Assembly (NCBI GenBank): GCA_016699535.1
Contig: CP064980.1
Coordinates: 3,294,001 to 3,358,000 of the forward strand
Direction of reading: 5' to 3'
DNA length: 64,000 nucleotides
Source: Myxococcales bacterium
Lineage (GTDB): Bacteria > Myxococcota_A > Polyangia > Polyangiales > GCA-016699535
A program made the translations under genes and the position numbers. Of the stretch, positions 1 to 7,874 are shown piece after piece. Within the stretch, counting starts at the first letter, position 1, and every line of letters begins with the position of its first letter. The notes under the pieces were generated by a model that did no database searches, was not told the origin of the DNA, and was given only the letters and a program-made list of their open reading frames with translations.

Positions 1-1
1 T

Positions 2-322
2 ACATGTCTAGTAGGCACAATGGTGCAAGAGACTTACGATGCACAGCCTGATATTCGAAAAGCATGCCGTGAGAGTATCTTTGCTCATGCACAAAAGCTG
101 GAGGCTGATATACGCGAAGCGAAATCCCTCTACGCGAATAAGGGAAAGTGGTCTGCTGAAAGTCTAGCTCTTCATACTCAAGCAGTGATTCAGGGGGCGT
201 TTATTTTAGCCAAAGCGAGCGGCAGTGCCGATATTGCAGCACAGAGTCTTGATCATCTCAAAAACTACGTCCAGCTATTATTTAGTGGTGGTGAAGCAAG
301 CAAAAGGAGAGAAAAGCAATGA
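2..322 (+). CDS. TetR-family regulator, C-terminal fragment (5' cut by window edge)
   Basis: The reading frame is open to the first base of the window, so the ATG at 20 is unlikely to be the true start and the N-terminal helix-turn-helix lies outside. What remains is an all-helical segment ending in a pattern (AVIQGAFILAKA, then DHLKNYVQLLF) typical of the C-terminal ligand-binding and dimerisation domain of TetR/AcrR repressors. The stop overlaps the ATG of the following VOC gene by four bases, so the two are translationally coupled. It probably represses itself and the small VOC/SRPBCC genes downstream. The family call rests on the C-terminal pattern only. Confidence 0.7.
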   Translation, partial: TCLVGTMVQETYDAQPDIRKACRESIFAHAQKLEADIREAKSLYANKGKWSAESLALHTQAVIQGAFILAKASGSADIAAQSLDHLKNYVQLLFSGGEASKRREKQ

Positions 323-696
323 ATAGAAATTCAGTTGCATGGTTTGAGATTTACGTAACAGATATTGAACGCGCAAAGCGTTTCTATGAATCTGTTTTCC
401 AAAGAAAACTAGAAAAGCTGGGCCCGGATGACTCGGACTTTGAAATGTGGTCGTTTCCGGGGAGTCCGGAGCAATATGGGGCGTCTGGAGCTTTGTGCAA
501 AATGAAAGGTTTTGAGCCTGGCAACAACAGCGTACTTGTCTACTTTTCTTGCGAGGACTGCGCCGTTGAAGAAAAACGCGTGCAAGAATTTGGCGGACGA
601 GTTCAAAAAGAAAAAATGTCCATCGGCGAGTACGGCTTTATTTCACTGGTGTTCGACACCGAAGGCAACATGTTTGGGCTTCACTCCATGAAATAA
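319..696 (+). CDS. VOC (glyoxalase/bleomycin resistance) family protein
   Basis: A 125-residue protein of single-VOC-domain size. It opens with the hallmark first strand and helix (AWFEIYVTDIERAKRFYESVF) and ends with the family's closing pattern (DTEGNMFGLHS). Such proteins form paired beta-alpha-beta-beta-beta units and bind a metal or a small hydrophobic ligand; the substrate cannot be told from sequence. The start ATG overlaps the TetR stop as ATGA. With a TetR regulator before it and an SRPBCC protein after it, this resembles small environmental-response operons of bacteria. Function beyond the fold is unknown. Confidence 0.85.
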   Translation: MNRNSVAWFEIYVTDIERAKRFYESVFQRKLEKLGPDDSDFEMWSFPGSPEQYGASGALCKMKGFEPGNNSVLVYFSCEDCAVEEKRVQEFGGRVQKEKMSIGEYGFISLVFDTEGNMFGLHSMK

Positions 697-773
697 GGAT
701 GAGATCTCAAAACTACCAGTAGCAAAACGATGTATCGGAAGCATTTTCACAAAATAATTTAAAGGAGAGTCAA

Positions 774-1229
774 GTGACAACTACAAACACCATTCAACTT
801 CATCGCGTGCTCAGGGCACCCACTGAAAAAGTTTACCGCGCATTTCTAGAGCCAGACGCTCTAACGCGCTGGATTCCGCCCTATGGCTTTACGGCAAAAG
901 TGCATGAAATGGATGTCCGCGTAGGCGGCCACTATAAAATGTCATTTACTAACTTTGGCACGGGAAGCGAGCATTCGTTTGGAGGCAGGTACACCGAGCT
1001 AAGACCCAATGAATTGATTAGATACACTGACCAATTCGATGACCCCAATTTGCCCGGAGAAATGCAGGTAACTATCGCGCTTAAAAAAGTTTTGTGCGGT
1101 ACCGAGCTAAGAATTACGCAAGAAGGAGTCCCCGCAGTTATCCCTGCTGAAATGTGCTACCTCGGTTGGCAAGAATCACTTAGCATGCTTGCCCATCTCG
1201 TGGAGCCAGAAATTCCGGATCAAGGATAG
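774..1229 (+). CDS. SRPBCC family protein (AHSA1-like)
   Basis: A 151-residue START/Bet v 1-like protein of the activator-of-Hsp90-ATPase-homologue (AHSA1) type. The N-terminal pattern HRVLRAPTEKVYRAFLEPDALTRWIPP and the central GGRYTELRPNELIRYTDQFDD are characteristic. The fold makes a helix-grip cavity for a hydrophobic ligand. The start is a GTG at 774 preceded by a good AGGAGAG Shine-Dalgarno about seven bases upstream; no ATG fits. It lies 77 bases after the VOC gene on the same strand and is probably in the same transcript. Confidence 0.85.
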   Translation: MTTTNTIQLHRVLRAPTEKVYRAFLEPDALTRWIPPYGFTAKVHEMDVRVGGHYKMSFTNFGTGSEHSFGGRYTELRPNELIRYTDQFDDPNLPGEMQVTIALKKVLCGTELRITQEGVPAVIPAEMCYLGWQESLSMLAHLVEPEIPDQG

Positions 1230-1353
1230 AATCCGTGTTTTTGAACGGCGGTGTAGTTGGCGCTTCGCTTGTTGCTACTCGTACAACTTTGGGGTGGCTA
1301 TGCGGTATTGCGGACCATGGTAGGCTGAATGATTTCGATCTATCATCGTTGCC

Positions 1354-1740
1354 ATGAAGGCTATTGTTGTCATCCTGATTCTTTGCACTTTTTGCCTGGA
1401 TTGTTCCGATGAAACGACTATCTCGGATGCCGCTTCTATCGAGTTTTCCGATCCACAATCTGATTTCGTAAGCAGCGAGGTTCGTGATGTTGATGGACAA
1501 ATTGTTGAATTCGATGCCAATACAGATGAACTGATTTGGCTTTCGACAGGACAGCGTTTTTCGGGTTGGCCGGTCGACAAAAACCAGATCGCAGAGCAGT
1601 TTTTGGTTCGTTTTGGCACCGAAGACGGAGAGCGACGTGCTTATTTTACTGAGATAAGCCCACCCACGATTTGCAACATTGAAGTCAATAACGGTAGCTT
1701 GAGCATCTCGTCGACTTCGGTGACCGTGCCTGTATTATAG
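1354..1740 (+). CDS. small secreted or lipoprotein-like hypothetical protein
   Basis: 128 residues. The first 20 are a short Lys-containing n-region followed by a hydrophobic core (IVVILILCTFCL) and a Cys at residue 17, which looks like a signal peptide, possibly a weak lipobox. The rest is acidic and Ser/Thr rich with no recognised domain. No clear Shine-Dalgarno precedes the ATG, and antisense ORFs of similar size cover part of the region. I favour this frame because of the signal-like N-terminus. No function can be proposed. Confidence 0.4.
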   Translation: MKAIVVILILCTFCLDCSDETTISDAASIEFSDPQSDFVSSEVRDVDGQIVEFDANTDELIWLSTGQRFSGWPVDKNQIAEQFLVRFGTEDGERRAYFTEISPPTICNIEVNNGSLSISSTSVTVPVL

Positions 1741-1788
1741 GAAGATAGCGGGGTGATTCATCACAGCACACAGCCGGCCAAATTGGAT

Positions 1789-3465
1789 CTAGTCGTCAAG
1801 CGTTTTGATGGCTGTGGCTACCACTTTGCGAATGCACTTGTAGCAATCTTCAATGCCGAGAAAACCGCATCCAGATCGAGGCGCCTTCTTCACGCGTTCT
1901 AAGGCCGGCAATGCTTTTCTCTCGTCGGTCTCTACGATGCGTTCAATAGCTTGTCGCTGAAGACGACATTGTTTCGCGAGCTCAAACTCCGCAACGGCTA
2001 AGGCATAGGATGGAATCTCCTCTACGGGTTTGTGATCGAGCAACCAGCGCGCGGCCTGACGCCTTTGCACTTTTCGGCTGTGCGTCATCATGGTCTCAAC
2101 ATGTTGTTTTACCTCTTCAGGTACATGAGAAAAAGCATCCTTTATGTTGGACACAATCCCCGCATTAGCTACCTCCGTCTTGGTGTCGCTCGAGCTTGAC
2201 CAAAGAATCATCGCCACGATGACTGCTGAAGCCAAAGCAAAAACAGCAAACCATCGTGACACGTAGGGCTGCAATCTGTCGGGCAGAACGCGAAAGCAGC
2301 GTTGCCCGAAAGCGCGTAGCAATGCAGCAAAGCCACGCGTGGTGTGTTCCACATACGAGCGAGCAGCGTGAGTAGCTGTAGAAAAGGAAGGTTGTTGAGG
2401 GATCTGCGATCCGAGCTCTCGCAATGTCTGACGAAGCTGTGTGGCTGATTCGGGTCGATCCTCGGGCTTGGGTTTAAGAAGCGCACCCACAATTTGATCA
2501 AGGCCCGCAACAGGAGCCGGCTGCCGTAGGGAAAGCAAGCCATTTAGCGATGGCGGTATATGCGTAAGTTGCTTTGTCACGATTTCGGTAAAGCTTTCTC
2601 CATCAAAAAGCCTTTGACCTGTTAACATTTCCCAGAGGATGACACCCAACGCATAAAGGTCAGCGCGCACATCAACCGCGCCACCCATAGCTTGCTCCGG
2701 TGCCATGTAGCCTGGTGTGCCAACCACCGTCCCCACACGCGTAAGTGATCTATCCAAAACAGCGCCCTGGGGCGCAGGCTGCCCCGTCGATTGGACTTGA
2801 GCAATTCCAAAATCAAGCACCATGACCCACCAACTGTCATCGTCACGCTTCTCGATCATGATGTTGTCGGGTTTAAGGTCGCGATGGACGATTCCTGCAG
2901 CGTGTGCAGAGATCATGGCATCTGCAACTTGAGCGGCAATATGACAAGCATCCCTCCAAGAAAAAGTTTCGTGTCGATCGAAAAGCTCTCCGAGACTGTG
3001 TCCTGTAACAAACTGCATGACGAGATAGGCGCCGCCTTCGGGTAGCGTTCCGTAGTCCAGGGCGCTTGCAATGTGAGGATGCTCTAACCTGGCACTGGCC
3101 ATCGCCTCGCGGGCAAAGCGCGCCGTGATTTCATCGTTGCCAATGAATCCTGAAAGAATCGCTTTAAAGGCCACACGCTTGTGGAGTTTTAGGTGCTCGG
3201 CGACAAACACCTTTCCCATGCCGCCCTCGCCCAGCACTTCTAGGATGCGATACCGTTCATCAATCACTCTCCCGATCCAAGAACCTTCCTTTGCTTCGCT
3301 GACCGAAACAGCAAGCTGGGTTTGCCCTTCCGGGTCTGCAGCGTGCGAGGCAGAGACCTGCATCGGAGCAAAGGCAGCCGTGGGTTGCCGAACATGCCTG
3401 CCGCTGTCCTTGCCCACCTCGCTGCTTTCATTGCCATGACCGCTATCTTTAGAAGCATGAGACAT
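1789..3465 (-). CDS. membrane-anchored Ser/Thr protein kinase (Hanks type)
   Basis: 558 residues. A Ser/Gly-rich cytoplasmic lead (about 1-60) precedes a complete eukaryote-like kinase domain: P-loop GEGGMGKV at 79-86, ATP-binding Lys in VAFK at 101, catalytic HRDLKPDN at 194-201, DFG at 218-220 and GTPGYMAPE at 249-257. All catalytic residues are present, so it should be active. A single transmembrane helix follows at about 405-423, then a C-terminal region of about 130 residues with several Cys and many basic residues, outside the membrane if topology is standard. This layout (kinase, TM, sensor tail) is common in Myxococcota and Actinobacteria. It diverges from the sigma-54 controlled lipoprotein gene; a functional link is possible but not shown. 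Confidence 0.95.
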   Translation of the reverse strand: MSHASKDSGHGNESSEVGKDSGRHVRQPTAAFAPMQVSASHAADPEGQTQLAVSVSEAKEGSWIGRVIDERYRILEVLGEGGMGKVFVAEHLKLHKRVAFKAILSGFIGNDEITARFAREAMASARLEHPHIASALDYGTLPEGGAYLVMQFVTGHSLGELFDRHETFSWRDACHIAAQVADAMISAHAAGIVHRDLKPDNIMIEKRDDDSWWVMVLDFGIAQVQSTGQPAPQGAVLDRSLTRVGTVVGTPGYMAPEQAMGGAVDVRADLYALGVILWEMLTGQRLFDGESFTEIVTKQLTHIPPSLNGLLSLRQPAPVAGLDQIVGALLKPKPEDRPESATQLRQTLRELGSQIPQQPSFSTATHAARSYVEHTTRGFAALLRAFGQRCFRVLPDRLQPYVSRWFAVFALASAVIVAMILWSSSSDTKTEVANAGIVSNIKDAFSHVPEEVKQHVETMMTHSRKVQRRQAARWLLDHKPVEEIPSYALAVAEFELAKQCRLQRQAIERIVETDERKALPALERVKKAPRSGCGFLGIEDCYKCIRKVVATAIKTLDD

Positions 3466-3596
3466 CTGTGCCCAGGATACCTAAATCACGCTTTCATGCC
3501 TAACATGTAACCTTTGGCACGACTTGAGACCGCCACAAAAATCGCTCAGCCACAGCATTTTTTCAGCTTTTCACGCTCATTGTCGCAGGTCATGGG

Positions 3597-3615
3597 AGCC
3601 CTTGAAAGGGCTTTT
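3597..3615 (+). terminator. short hairpin followed by TTTT
   Basis: AGCCCTT (3597-3603) pairs with AAGGGCT (3606-3612) around a very tight loop and runs into TTTT. It looks like a small intrinsic terminator on the plus strand, lying between the divergent kinase start and the sigma-54 promoter. It could insulate that promoter from upstream read-through. The stem is short and the tail is only four T, so this is tentative. Confidence 0.35.
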
Positions 3616-3695
3616 AGATCCCTGCCCTGCGGGTAACGACACAATTTGGCACAGCTTTGCGTGCTCAAAACAGAATCATAACAGTAAAGAACCAA

Positions 3696-3711
3696 TGGCA
3701 CGGTTGTTGCT
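3696..3711 (+). promoter_or_regulatory. sigma-54 (RpoN) -24/-12 promoter
   Basis: TGGCACGGTTGTTGCT matches the sigma-54 consensus TGGCACG-R-N3-TTGCW at every defined position, with GG and GC exactly 12 bases apart. The predicted transcription start is near 3722, and the downstream ATG at 3747 has an AAGGA ribosome site about seven bases before it. Sigma-54 promoters need an enhancer-binding ATPase, whose sites should lie upstream in the 3466-3695 gap. No such regulator gene is in this window. Confidence 0.75.
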
Positions 3712-3746
3712 GTAACTGCACTGAACTTTCAAAATAAGGAATATCA

Positions 3747-3959
3747 ATGAATCGACATAGAAAACGTGCTCCGTGGGTTATTGTAGCAGCTTCTGCGCTT
3801 AGCTTATCTTCTGCAGCTTGTGATGACGAGAGCCCTCGCTTCTGTGATCCCTGTCAGTCCCAGTGCGACAGCGGCACCTGCAACCCTCCGCCGCCCTACG
3901 AGGATGCGGGAAACGATGGAAATACACCAGATGGTGGCAATGGCGGCGATGGCGGCTGA
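3747..3959 (+). CDS. lipoprotein leader, probably the 5' part of the ferritin-like gene that follows
   Basis: 70 residues: a basic n-region (MNRHRKR), a hydrophobic core and a lipobox ending SSAAC, then a Cys/Pro-rich stretch and an Asp/Gly linker (DGGNGGDGG) ending at TGA. The linker stops exactly where the ferritin-like frame begins one base over. Dropping one G from the GG near 3952-3955 would fuse the two as linker-DGADAQAHADL. Linkers of this kind usually tether an exported domain, so the intact product is probably a periplasm-facing lipoprotein of about 320 residues. If the stop is real, this is a stand-alone mini-lipoprotein. The start is well supported by the ribosome site and the sigma-54 promoter. 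Confidence 0.6.
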   Translation: MNRHRKRAPWVIVAASALSLSSAACDDESPRFCDPCQSQCDSGTCNPPPPYEDAGNDGNTPDGGNGGDGG

Positions 3960-4712
3960 CGCCCAAGCACACGCTGATCTTGATCTTCAACGCGTTCAAA
4001 AGGAGTGGTCGGCACGCGTCACTGCCGAGTACCGATCAGCCGCACTTAGCGCGCAAAGCTTGCATTGGCTCATTCAACTTGGCCTAAGCCCTGATACCAT
4101 TGACCTAGGGCACCGGATTGTTCGTGATGAACTCGATCACGCGGCTGACTCGTTTGACGTGTTTCAAGCTGCTGGCGGAAAGCAACGCTCCGTGCTGGAC
4201 CCGCATACGCTTCACTTTAAACAAGCCGGCAAGCAGCCCTTGCCGTTTCAGGTTTTGGATGTCGCCGCTTCGGTATTCTGCTGTGGCGAGACCGTGGCCG
4301 TGCCACTTTTCCAAGCCATGCTCAAACAAACGACCGCAAAAGACGCTAGAGCAGCTTTAAAAAGGATTGTAAAAGATGAAGCCGTGCATAGCGCCTTTGG
4401 ATGGAGCCTGCTGGACGAATTATTGGAACTTCTAAAAGATCAAGGACGAGATTTTTAAGATCACGACTTGAGGGCTATTATAGCAATCTTTCTAACGACT
4501 ACTCTCACAGTCTTCTCGAAACGACAGCTTTGGAAAAGAGTTGGGGCCTACTCGACGGAGCCGAATACCGGCGCATCACTGAGGAGTGCATCGCAAAAGT
4601 GATTCGACCACGATTCGAAAACAAACTTCATCGCCGGTGGATCTCAATTCAACCGCTATCTATCGATAAAGAGACCGAGCAACTTATTGGTGCCTTAACT
4701 CACGGGCCCTGA
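3949..4712 (+). CDS. ferritin-like di-iron domain protein, frameshifted
   Basis: This encodes a helical ferritin-like domain with two E-x-x-H motifs, RDELDHAADSF and KDEAVHSAFGW, the signature of carboxylate-bridged di-iron sites. The frame stops at 4458, but the adjacent frame continues convincingly (LRSRLEGYYSNLSNDYS through RPRFENKL) to 4712. The switch falls on the T5 run at 4452-4456; a sixth T would join them. Upstream it abuts the lipoprotein leader at 3747 and has no ribosome site of its own, so it is probably the body of the same exported lipoprotein. Substrate and role are unknown; iron- or oxygen-related chemistry is the family expectation. Confidence 0.65.
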
Positions 4713-4861
4713 CATGTCGTTCTTGCACCCACTCGACCACTGCTTGAGTTCAGCAAACCCTATAAACTCAAAAATGTCCCTTGATTTTTGACGCTTTCGA
4801 ATTGCCATACCCACAATATATTCTACACTAGGAGTACTAGCTCTTCGTTGCGGGATTTTTC

Positions 4862-6994
4862 ATGAGACTTACTATGCGGCTTACTTTTCTTCACTTTGTT
4901 CTAGCCTTCTTTTTGTTTGCTTGTGGTTCAAGTAACCATGCTCTAACCGAAGACGCTGGCGTCGATGGCGAGATCGACGCTGCCGCGCTGCTCAGCGACG
5001 GCGGAAAGGAAGGCGAGACGCTACCGGATTGGGAAGAAGGCGCTTGTCGCCTCGAGCCCGCCGCTGAGCCTTTTGCAAACCCCTCGACTGAGTTGCATTG
5101 GGATGCAAGCGCATTGCCTTTTCCAGAGTTTAAGCATGCCATCATGTCTCCTGTCGTAGTTGATTTTGTACCTGAGGCCGAAGGCGATGCCATTCCCGAA
5201 ATCGTTTTTATCAGTTACCAAAACTATCCTGAAACAGGCGTTCTACGCGTGGTCAGCGGACGAAGCCCCTACACCAATCTCCTCACCTTTGCTGGCGATG
5301 GCAGCGCACCGATCGTTGCTCCAAGTACCGATACCACAGGCAAAACACCTGCCTTGCGTTTTGACGGACATGTCGCGGCCGGTGATCTGAACGGCGACGG
5401 TTATCCTGAGATCGTAGCCACTAAACAAAACGGTGGCGTGGTGGCGTTTACCCGAAACTCCGATGGAAGTTTTTCGGAACTGTGGAGTAAAAATGGCAGC
5501 GACTGGCCGGGAGTCTCAAGCGCCACCGGGGAAACGCAGCCCAACGGATCTCCTGCCATCGCAAACTTGGATGGAACAGGCTCCCCAGAAGTAATTATTG
5601 GACGTCTGGTACTCAACGGCAACGACGGTTCACTGCGTTGGATCGGAACAGGCGGAGCCAAAGGGATCAACAGCCAGGGCCCTTTGAGTTGCGTGGCAGA
5701 TTTGGATGAAGACGGGTCCATGGAAGTCATCGCTGGAGCCACAGTGTTCGACAAAGATGGAAATATCGTGTGGCAAAACAAAGACGGGTCCAATAATCCT
5801 GAAGAAGGGTTTTGCGCTATTGCAGACGTTGTCTCAAACAGCGATGGAAGTGCTGGCCAAGACGGCTTGCCCGAAGTGATCCGCGTTTCCAAAGGAAAGG
5901 TGTATTTTCACGAGACACGCATCAATGGCAACGAAGGTAATGTTGTTTGGTCTATAGAGATTCCGAAGTGCGATACCGAAAACAACATCACTTGCACGAG
6001 CAATTGCGCAAGCAAAAACTCTGGAGGCGCGCCGACTGTGGCTGATTTCGATGGCGACGGCAAAGCCGAGGTTGGTGTCGCTGGAGGCAGCTGCTATGTC
6101 GTGTTTGATCCAGACTGCAAAGGAGCAAATGTCGAAGGATGTGTAGAAGACGGCATTCGTTGGGTACACAGCACCGAAGACGATTCTTCCAATGTCACTT
6201 CCTCCACCGTTTTTGATTTCAACGGTGATGGCAGCGCCGAAGTTGTCTACAATGACGAACAACGCTTTTTGGTTTTCGATGGAAAAACCGGAGCCGAAGT
6301 ATTTTCCGATTGGAACCCTTCAAGAACTCGCACCGAGCAACCCATCGTCGCTGACGTTGACAATGACGGCAATGCTGAAATCGTTTTTGTCAGTAATACT
6401 GAAGCAAACTTTGCTGGCGATGGAATCCCTGGAAATGTAAGCGCAGAAGAACGCATCCCCGGCGTCGAAATCTGGTCAAGCGCTGATGATTCCTGGGTCC
6501 GTGCAAGGCCACTGTGGAACCAACACACTTACCATATTAGTAACGTCAACGACGACATGACGATTCCAACCGAAGAGATAGCCAGTTGGAAAACGCACAA
6601 CACTTATCGTCTCAACGCTGCGGTGGGAGATTCTTTGGCGGCGCCTGATTTAGGCACGGATGCTGGCGCCGTTGTGTGTGAAGACTTTACGATGAAGCTT
6701 TGCATTCAGCTCTACAATTCGGGTGACGTAGAAGTTGGCGCAGGGATTGAAGTTGAATTTCACCGCGACAGTGCCGATGGCGAATTGCTCGCAAGCACAG
6801 CAAGCTCTCGAAACATCCCCCCAGGGGAATACGGCGAAGTCGTGTGTGGCGAGTGGGATCCAGCCAGCTCTGAAGTCGGCCCCGTGGATATTGTCGCGTT
6901 AATCGATCCTGGGGCAAAAGAACGTGAATGCGTCGAAGATAACAACTCACTAAGCTTTTCTGTCATTCCCTGTAGTTTTGATTCGGTGTTCTAG
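4862..6994 (+). CDS. FG-GAP/VCBS repeat lipoprotein with CARDB-like C-terminal domain
   Basis: 710 residues. A signal peptide ends in a lipobox-like LFACG, followed by an Asp/Glu-rich linker. The body carries repeated Ca-binding FG-GAP motifs, each D-x-(D/N)-x-DG followed by a hydrophobic strand: DLNGDGYPEIVA (near 5385), DLDEDGSMEVIAG (5700), DFDGDGKAEVGVAG (6050), DFNGDGSAEVVYN (6220) and DVDNDGNAEIVFVS (6355), consistent with a beta-propeller. The last 110 residues (ending CVEDNNSLSFSVIPC) resemble a CARDB adhesion domain. Such proteins sit on the outer membrane and bind proteins or polysaccharide. An alternative ATG at 4874 gives the same signal peptide. Confidence 0.88.
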   Translation: MRLTMRLTFLHFVLAFFLFACGSSNHALTEDAGVDGEIDAAALLSDGGKEGETLPDWEEGACRLEPAAEPFANPSTELHWDASALPFPEFKHAIMSPVVVDFVPEAEGDAIPEIVFISYQNYPETGVLRVVSGRSPYTNLLTFAGDGSAPIVAPSTDTTGKTPALRFDGHVAAGDLNGDGYPEIVATKQNGGVVAFTRNSDGSFSELWSKNGSDWPGVSSATGETQPNGSPAIANLDGTGSPEVIIGRLVLNGNDGSLRWIGTGGAKGINSQGPLSCVADLDEDGSMEVIAGATVFDKDGNIVWQNKDGSNNPEEGFCAIADVVSNSDGSAGQDGLPEVIRVSKGKVYFHETRINGNEGNVVWSIEIPKCDTENNITCTSNCASKNSGGAPTVADFDGDGKAEVGVAGGSCYVVFDPDCKGANVEGCVEDGIRWVHSTEDDSSNVTSSTVFDFNGDGSAEVVYNDEQRFLVFDGKTGAEVFSDWNPSRTRTEQPIVADVDNDGNAEIVFVSNTEANFAGDGIPGNVSAEERIPGVEIWSSADDSWVRARPLWNQHTYHISNVNDDMTIPTEEIASWKTHNTYRLNAAVGDSLAAPDLGTDAGAVVCEDFTMKLCIQLYNSGDVEVGAGIEVEFHRDSADGELLASTASSRNIPPGEYGEVVCGEWDPASSEVGPVDIVALIDPGAKERECVEDNNSLSFSVIPCSFDSVF

Positions 6995-7064
6995 CCGAAA
7001 CGATCAACTACTGTTATAATTTCTTCCGATAATTCATGAGTGCACAGTGCTTTAGGAGGTATCT

Positions 7065-7616
7065 ATGTCCAATGCTTGTTTGCTACTCGCCGAAGGTTTT
7101 GAAGAAATTGAAGCAATCACCGTGCTCGATGTCCTACGGCGCGCCAATATCGACATCGCGGCTGTCGGTGTTGACAGCGAATCAGTGCTTGGAGCGCACG
7201 GAATCAAAGTGCAAACTGATCTGACCATGCCGCAAGCCGTTGATCGCAATTGGGACGTCGTTATTTTACCGGGCGGATTGCCTGGTGCACAAAAGCTCAC
7301 GCAAAGCAAAGAAGTACAAAAGTTAATCAAAAAGCAACATCAGCAAAGCAAAAACATCGCTGCGATTTGTGCAGCTCCAATGGCGCTCGCCAAAGCTGGC
7401 GTCCTTACCGGCAAACAAGCTACATGCTATCCCGGGTTTGAATCCTACCTGAAAGAGGGTAACGCTACATTCCACAAGCAAGATGTCGTGGTCGATGGCA
7501 CGATTACCACGAGCCGCGGCCCAGGCACCGCCCTAGCCTTTGCCCTTGAACTTGTCGCTCAACTCAAAGGGAAGAACATCGCCGATGAGCTTGCCAAAGC
7601 GACCTTGAGCACATAG
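7065..7616 (+). CDS. yajL: DJ-1/PfpI family protein (YajL-like)
   Basis: 183 residues, the full length of the DJ-1 family. The conserved Glu that tunes the nucleophile lies in LLAEGFEEIEA, the catalytic Cys elbow is AAICAAP, and the GGLPGAQ loop is present. Homologues act as cysteine-dependent chaperones or glyoxalases that protect against reactive carbonyls and oxidative damage; the precise activity is debated. A strong AGGAGG Shine-Dalgarno lies about seven bases before the ATG. It is probably monocistronic. The gene name follows E. coli YajL by resemblance only. Confidence 0.9.
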   Translation: MSNACLLLAEGFEEIEAITVLDVLRRANIDIAAVGVDSESVLGAHGIKVQTDLTMPQAVDRNWDVVILPGGLPGAQKLTQSKEVQKLIKKQHQQSKNIAAICAAPMALAKAGVLTGKQATCYPGFESYLKEGNATFHKQDVVVDGTITTSRGPGTALAFALELVAQLKGKNIADELAKATLST

Positions 7617-7874
7617 CGACAACTCTACGAAAACCATGTTCTGACTCTTTTACGTACCACGAGTCGTTATTTTCGGCTGCTCCGTAAAGGATGGACTTTA
7701 TCCTTCGCACTCGCATGGTACAAAACTTTTCAGAACTTGCTCCTTCATGGACCCACTGCACATCAATACATGAGGGCGGGTATGGTGCACTGTCGGTATG
7801 TTGAGTAAATCGACAGCGCGTTATGTTTGAGTACAATAGTGAGTTCGAGTATCTCAAGCGTGGAGGGCAGAACA

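Noticed and set aside
1180..1619. Two minus-strand frames of 106 and 114 codons
   Set aside because: They overlap each other and the plus-strand genes, lack start signals, and the plus-strand frame has a signal peptide-like start.
3655..3669. Second sigma-54-like site TGGCACAGCTTTGC
   Set aside because: The GG-GC spacing is one base too short; the site at 3696 is far better.
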